The notes under the pieces: generated by a model
What the model saw: the letters and a program-made list of their open reading frames with translations, nothing else
Databases searched by the model: none
Told to the model about the DNA's origin: nothing
Assembly: GCA_037178625.1 (NCBI GenBank)
Contig: JAWZXG010000040.1
Location: 1 to 64,000 of the forward strand
Direction of reading: 5' to 3'
DNA length: 64,000 nt
Source of the DNA: Skeletonema tropicum
Lineage: Eukaryota; Bacillariophyta; Thalassiosirophyceae; Thalassiosirales; Thalassiosiraceae
In this document: one piece after another, positions 62,760 through 64,000 of the stretch
Layout: every line of letters begins with the position of its first letter
Numbering within the stretch: position 1 is the stretch's first letter
Program-made: the position numbers and the translations under genes

Positions 62760-63854
62760 CTACATGTCATCCACAAGCTGAACCTTGGCACGATCAAGCT
62801 TACTCTTCAAATAAAACGCATACGTCGAGAGAAGAATGAACGAACAACTAAACAACCCAATAAACACCCCCGCAGCCGAACTAGAATGAGACTTGGAGAA
62901 CATTCCACCATCCTTGTAGACCATGTTGATACCCTCCATGAATTGACATGCCTTGTTGTTGCCACTTCCACCACCGTTCAAAGTCTGTTCACACTTTCCT
63001 GCCTCGAGGTAGATTGCCTCACATCCCTCCTTGACTGCATCTGCATCCTGTTGATCATTGTAATTGGCATCACCTCCTTCCATACAAGACATGCATTCAT
63101 TTCCAATCAGTGTCGTTTGAGCATGAGGAAGTTCCTTCCCAGTAATGGACGTGTACACGTCTTCACCGCCATAGACATCGGCTAGGTTGCTACAGGTATC
63201 ATCTGTAAAGACCCCCATGAGAATGGATCCTCCATCACTCGAACAATACGCTCCAGTATAGTACGCTTCTCCATTCAACTGCTGACAAGTCACCATATCC
63301 ATCAAATCCCACTCCTCGTCCACCTCTTGCTGCTGCTGTCCACCGTTCTCCTCTGCATAGGGATTATTGTCCACACAATACTCCATCCCCTTATTCATAA
63401 AACAGTCATACTCACACTTCTCAAACGTTCCATAATTATCATCCCCATTGCCATTGTTGTTATAACATCCACATTCGTTACTACGGGCGTATTCACAATT
63501 GTAATCTTGATCTTGTTGGACTGCATCTAGATAGGATTGCAGATAAGTGTCCATGGAGATGATGTAGTCGCCATAGCCGGATTTGCAGCCGTAGGCACTA
63601 TCGGTGGCGCAGGTGTTGGTGGGGCAGAGGCGGAAGCGGACTAGGTTGAGGTTGGTGAGTTTGATATCGCCCTCGTCGTCGCCGCCGTCGTTGGCATCTT
63701 CGTTCCATTGGGGTGTAGTGTGACATCCTTGGAATTTGAGTGAGTAGTTGGCTACCCAGCTGTAGTCGACTTGTTGATTGTCGTCACCGTCGAGACGTCG
63801 TGCGGAAGAAGGCGATGAGTGTCGTTTTGGAAAGCTCTCGTTGAGCTCTATCGA
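62760..63854 (-). CDS. Copy 24: cysteine-rich membrane protein, intact
   Basis: The ATG is at 63554. The product is the same as in copy 2 and the extension is open to 63854. This is the last complete copy. Confidence 0.75.
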   Translation of the reverse strand, partial: SIELNESFPKRHSSPSSARRLDGDDNQQVDYSWVANYSLKFQGCHTTPQWNEDANDGGDDEGDIKLTNLNLVRFRLCPTNTCATDSAYGCKSGYGDYIISMDTYLQSYLDAVQQDQDYNCEYARSNECGCYNNNGNGDDNYGTFEKCEYDCFMNKGMEYCVDNNPYAEENGGQQQQEVDEEWDLMDMVTCQQLNGEAYYTGAYCSSDGGSILMGVFTDDTCSNLADVYGGEDVYTSITGKELPHAQTTLIGNECMSCMEGGDANYNDQQDADAVKEGCEAIYLEAGKCEQTLNGGGSGNNKACQFMEGINMVYKDGGMFSKSHSSSAAGVFIGLFSCSFILLSTYAFYLKSKLDRAKVQLVDDM

Positions 63855-64000
63855 TTAGTTGTTGAATGAGCTTGATTGGACGACTTTTGTTTTGATCGTC
63901 TTGGTTAAAAACGGTGCTACGTCTACGTTCAGCACGAGCGAGGCAGCCGACAGCGACAGCCGGCCAAATTGAATCTCAATCCGGCTTGACAGCCAGAATT
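63855..64000. other. Spacer 24, cut by window end
   Basis: Only the first 146 bases are present, so the TATA box and the rest lie beyond the window. There is one extra T near 63892. Confidence 0.8.

Larger units (their letters stand above)
1..64000. repeat. Tandem array of a ~2,730-bp gene-bearing unit, ~23.4 copies
   Basis: The same unit repeats head to tail across the whole window. A fixed point in the gene (the run of CTG triplets encoding four Gln) recurs at 458, 3189, 5919, 8657, 11387, 14117, 16848, 19578, 22312, 25057, 27787, 30519, 33249, 35979, 38710, 41450, 44190, 46923, 49670, 52400, 55130, 57860, 60599 and 63327. Spacing is 2,730 or 2,731 bp in most intervals and 2,728-2,747 in the rest. 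Neither array end is in the window. Units differ almost only by short indels. Each holds one minus-strand gene (about 1.1 kb) and one spacer (about 1.6 kb). Likely origins are unequal crossing-over in a nuclear gene cluster or an amplified circle; a concatemer assembled from a small circular molecule cannot be excluded. Confidence 0.99.

Noticed and set aside
1..64000. rRNA, tRNA, snRNA or spliced-leader array
   Set aside because: Long tandem arrays often hold such genes, so I looked for conserved cores (tRNA T-loop with arms, 5S, U6-like ends). GTTCGAATTC near 2073 resembles a T-loop but has no matching arms.
1..64000. CRISPR array or bacterial repeat system
   Set aside because: The period is 2.73 kb with a protein-coding unit; there are no short repeats with unique spacers and no cas-like genes.

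Overview
The whole 64 kb window is one head-to-tail tandem array. A unit of about 2,730 bp (observed 2,728-2,747 bp, most often exactly 2,730) repeats about 23.4 times, and no unique flanking sequence is present at either end. The window opens inside one copy of the gene and closes inside the spacer after the 24th copy, so the real array is longer than what is shown.

Each unit carries one convincing protein-coding region, on the minus strand. It is an open frame of about 364 codons; its last 264 codons follow the first in-frame ATG. It encodes a cysteine-rich ectodomain, one C-terminal membrane helix and a short basic cytoplasmic tail. Layout and motifs match, from memory, a large uncharacterised family of secreted or type I membrane proteins common in diatoms. 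Together with intron-like splice signals, a TATA box and the absence of any bacterial gene organisation, this suggests a eukaryotic nuclear genome, most likely a diatom. No database search was possible, so this is inference.

The frame runs about 100 codons upstream of that ATG to a stop with no further ATG, ending at an acceptor-like site. A first exon carrying the start codon and signal peptide is therefore missing or not confidently located. Of 24 copies, one is cut by the window start, 15 have an intact 264-codon frame with identical protein sequence, and 8 carry frameshifts. Copy 18 is the only one with a real block of sequence difference.

Between genes lies a spacer of about 1,635 bp. 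From the gene's 5' side it holds: a TATATAA box readable on both strands; a diverged inverted duplication (arms about 600-750 bp apart) containing a perfect 19-bp inverted repeat; a plus-strand donor/acceptor pair; a minus-strand frame that looks like a signal peptide ending at a GTGAGA donor; four short GTGCCAA-type repeats; and the 3' flank of the next gene.

Apart from copy 18, I saw almost only small insertions and deletions between units and practically no base substitutions. The indels are clustered (about 6.4-7.3, 19.1-24.0, 37.2-44.7 and 57.9-61.0 kb). This fits either very recent amplification or homogenisation read through an imperfect long-read consensus, so copy number and most frameshifts should be treated with caution.
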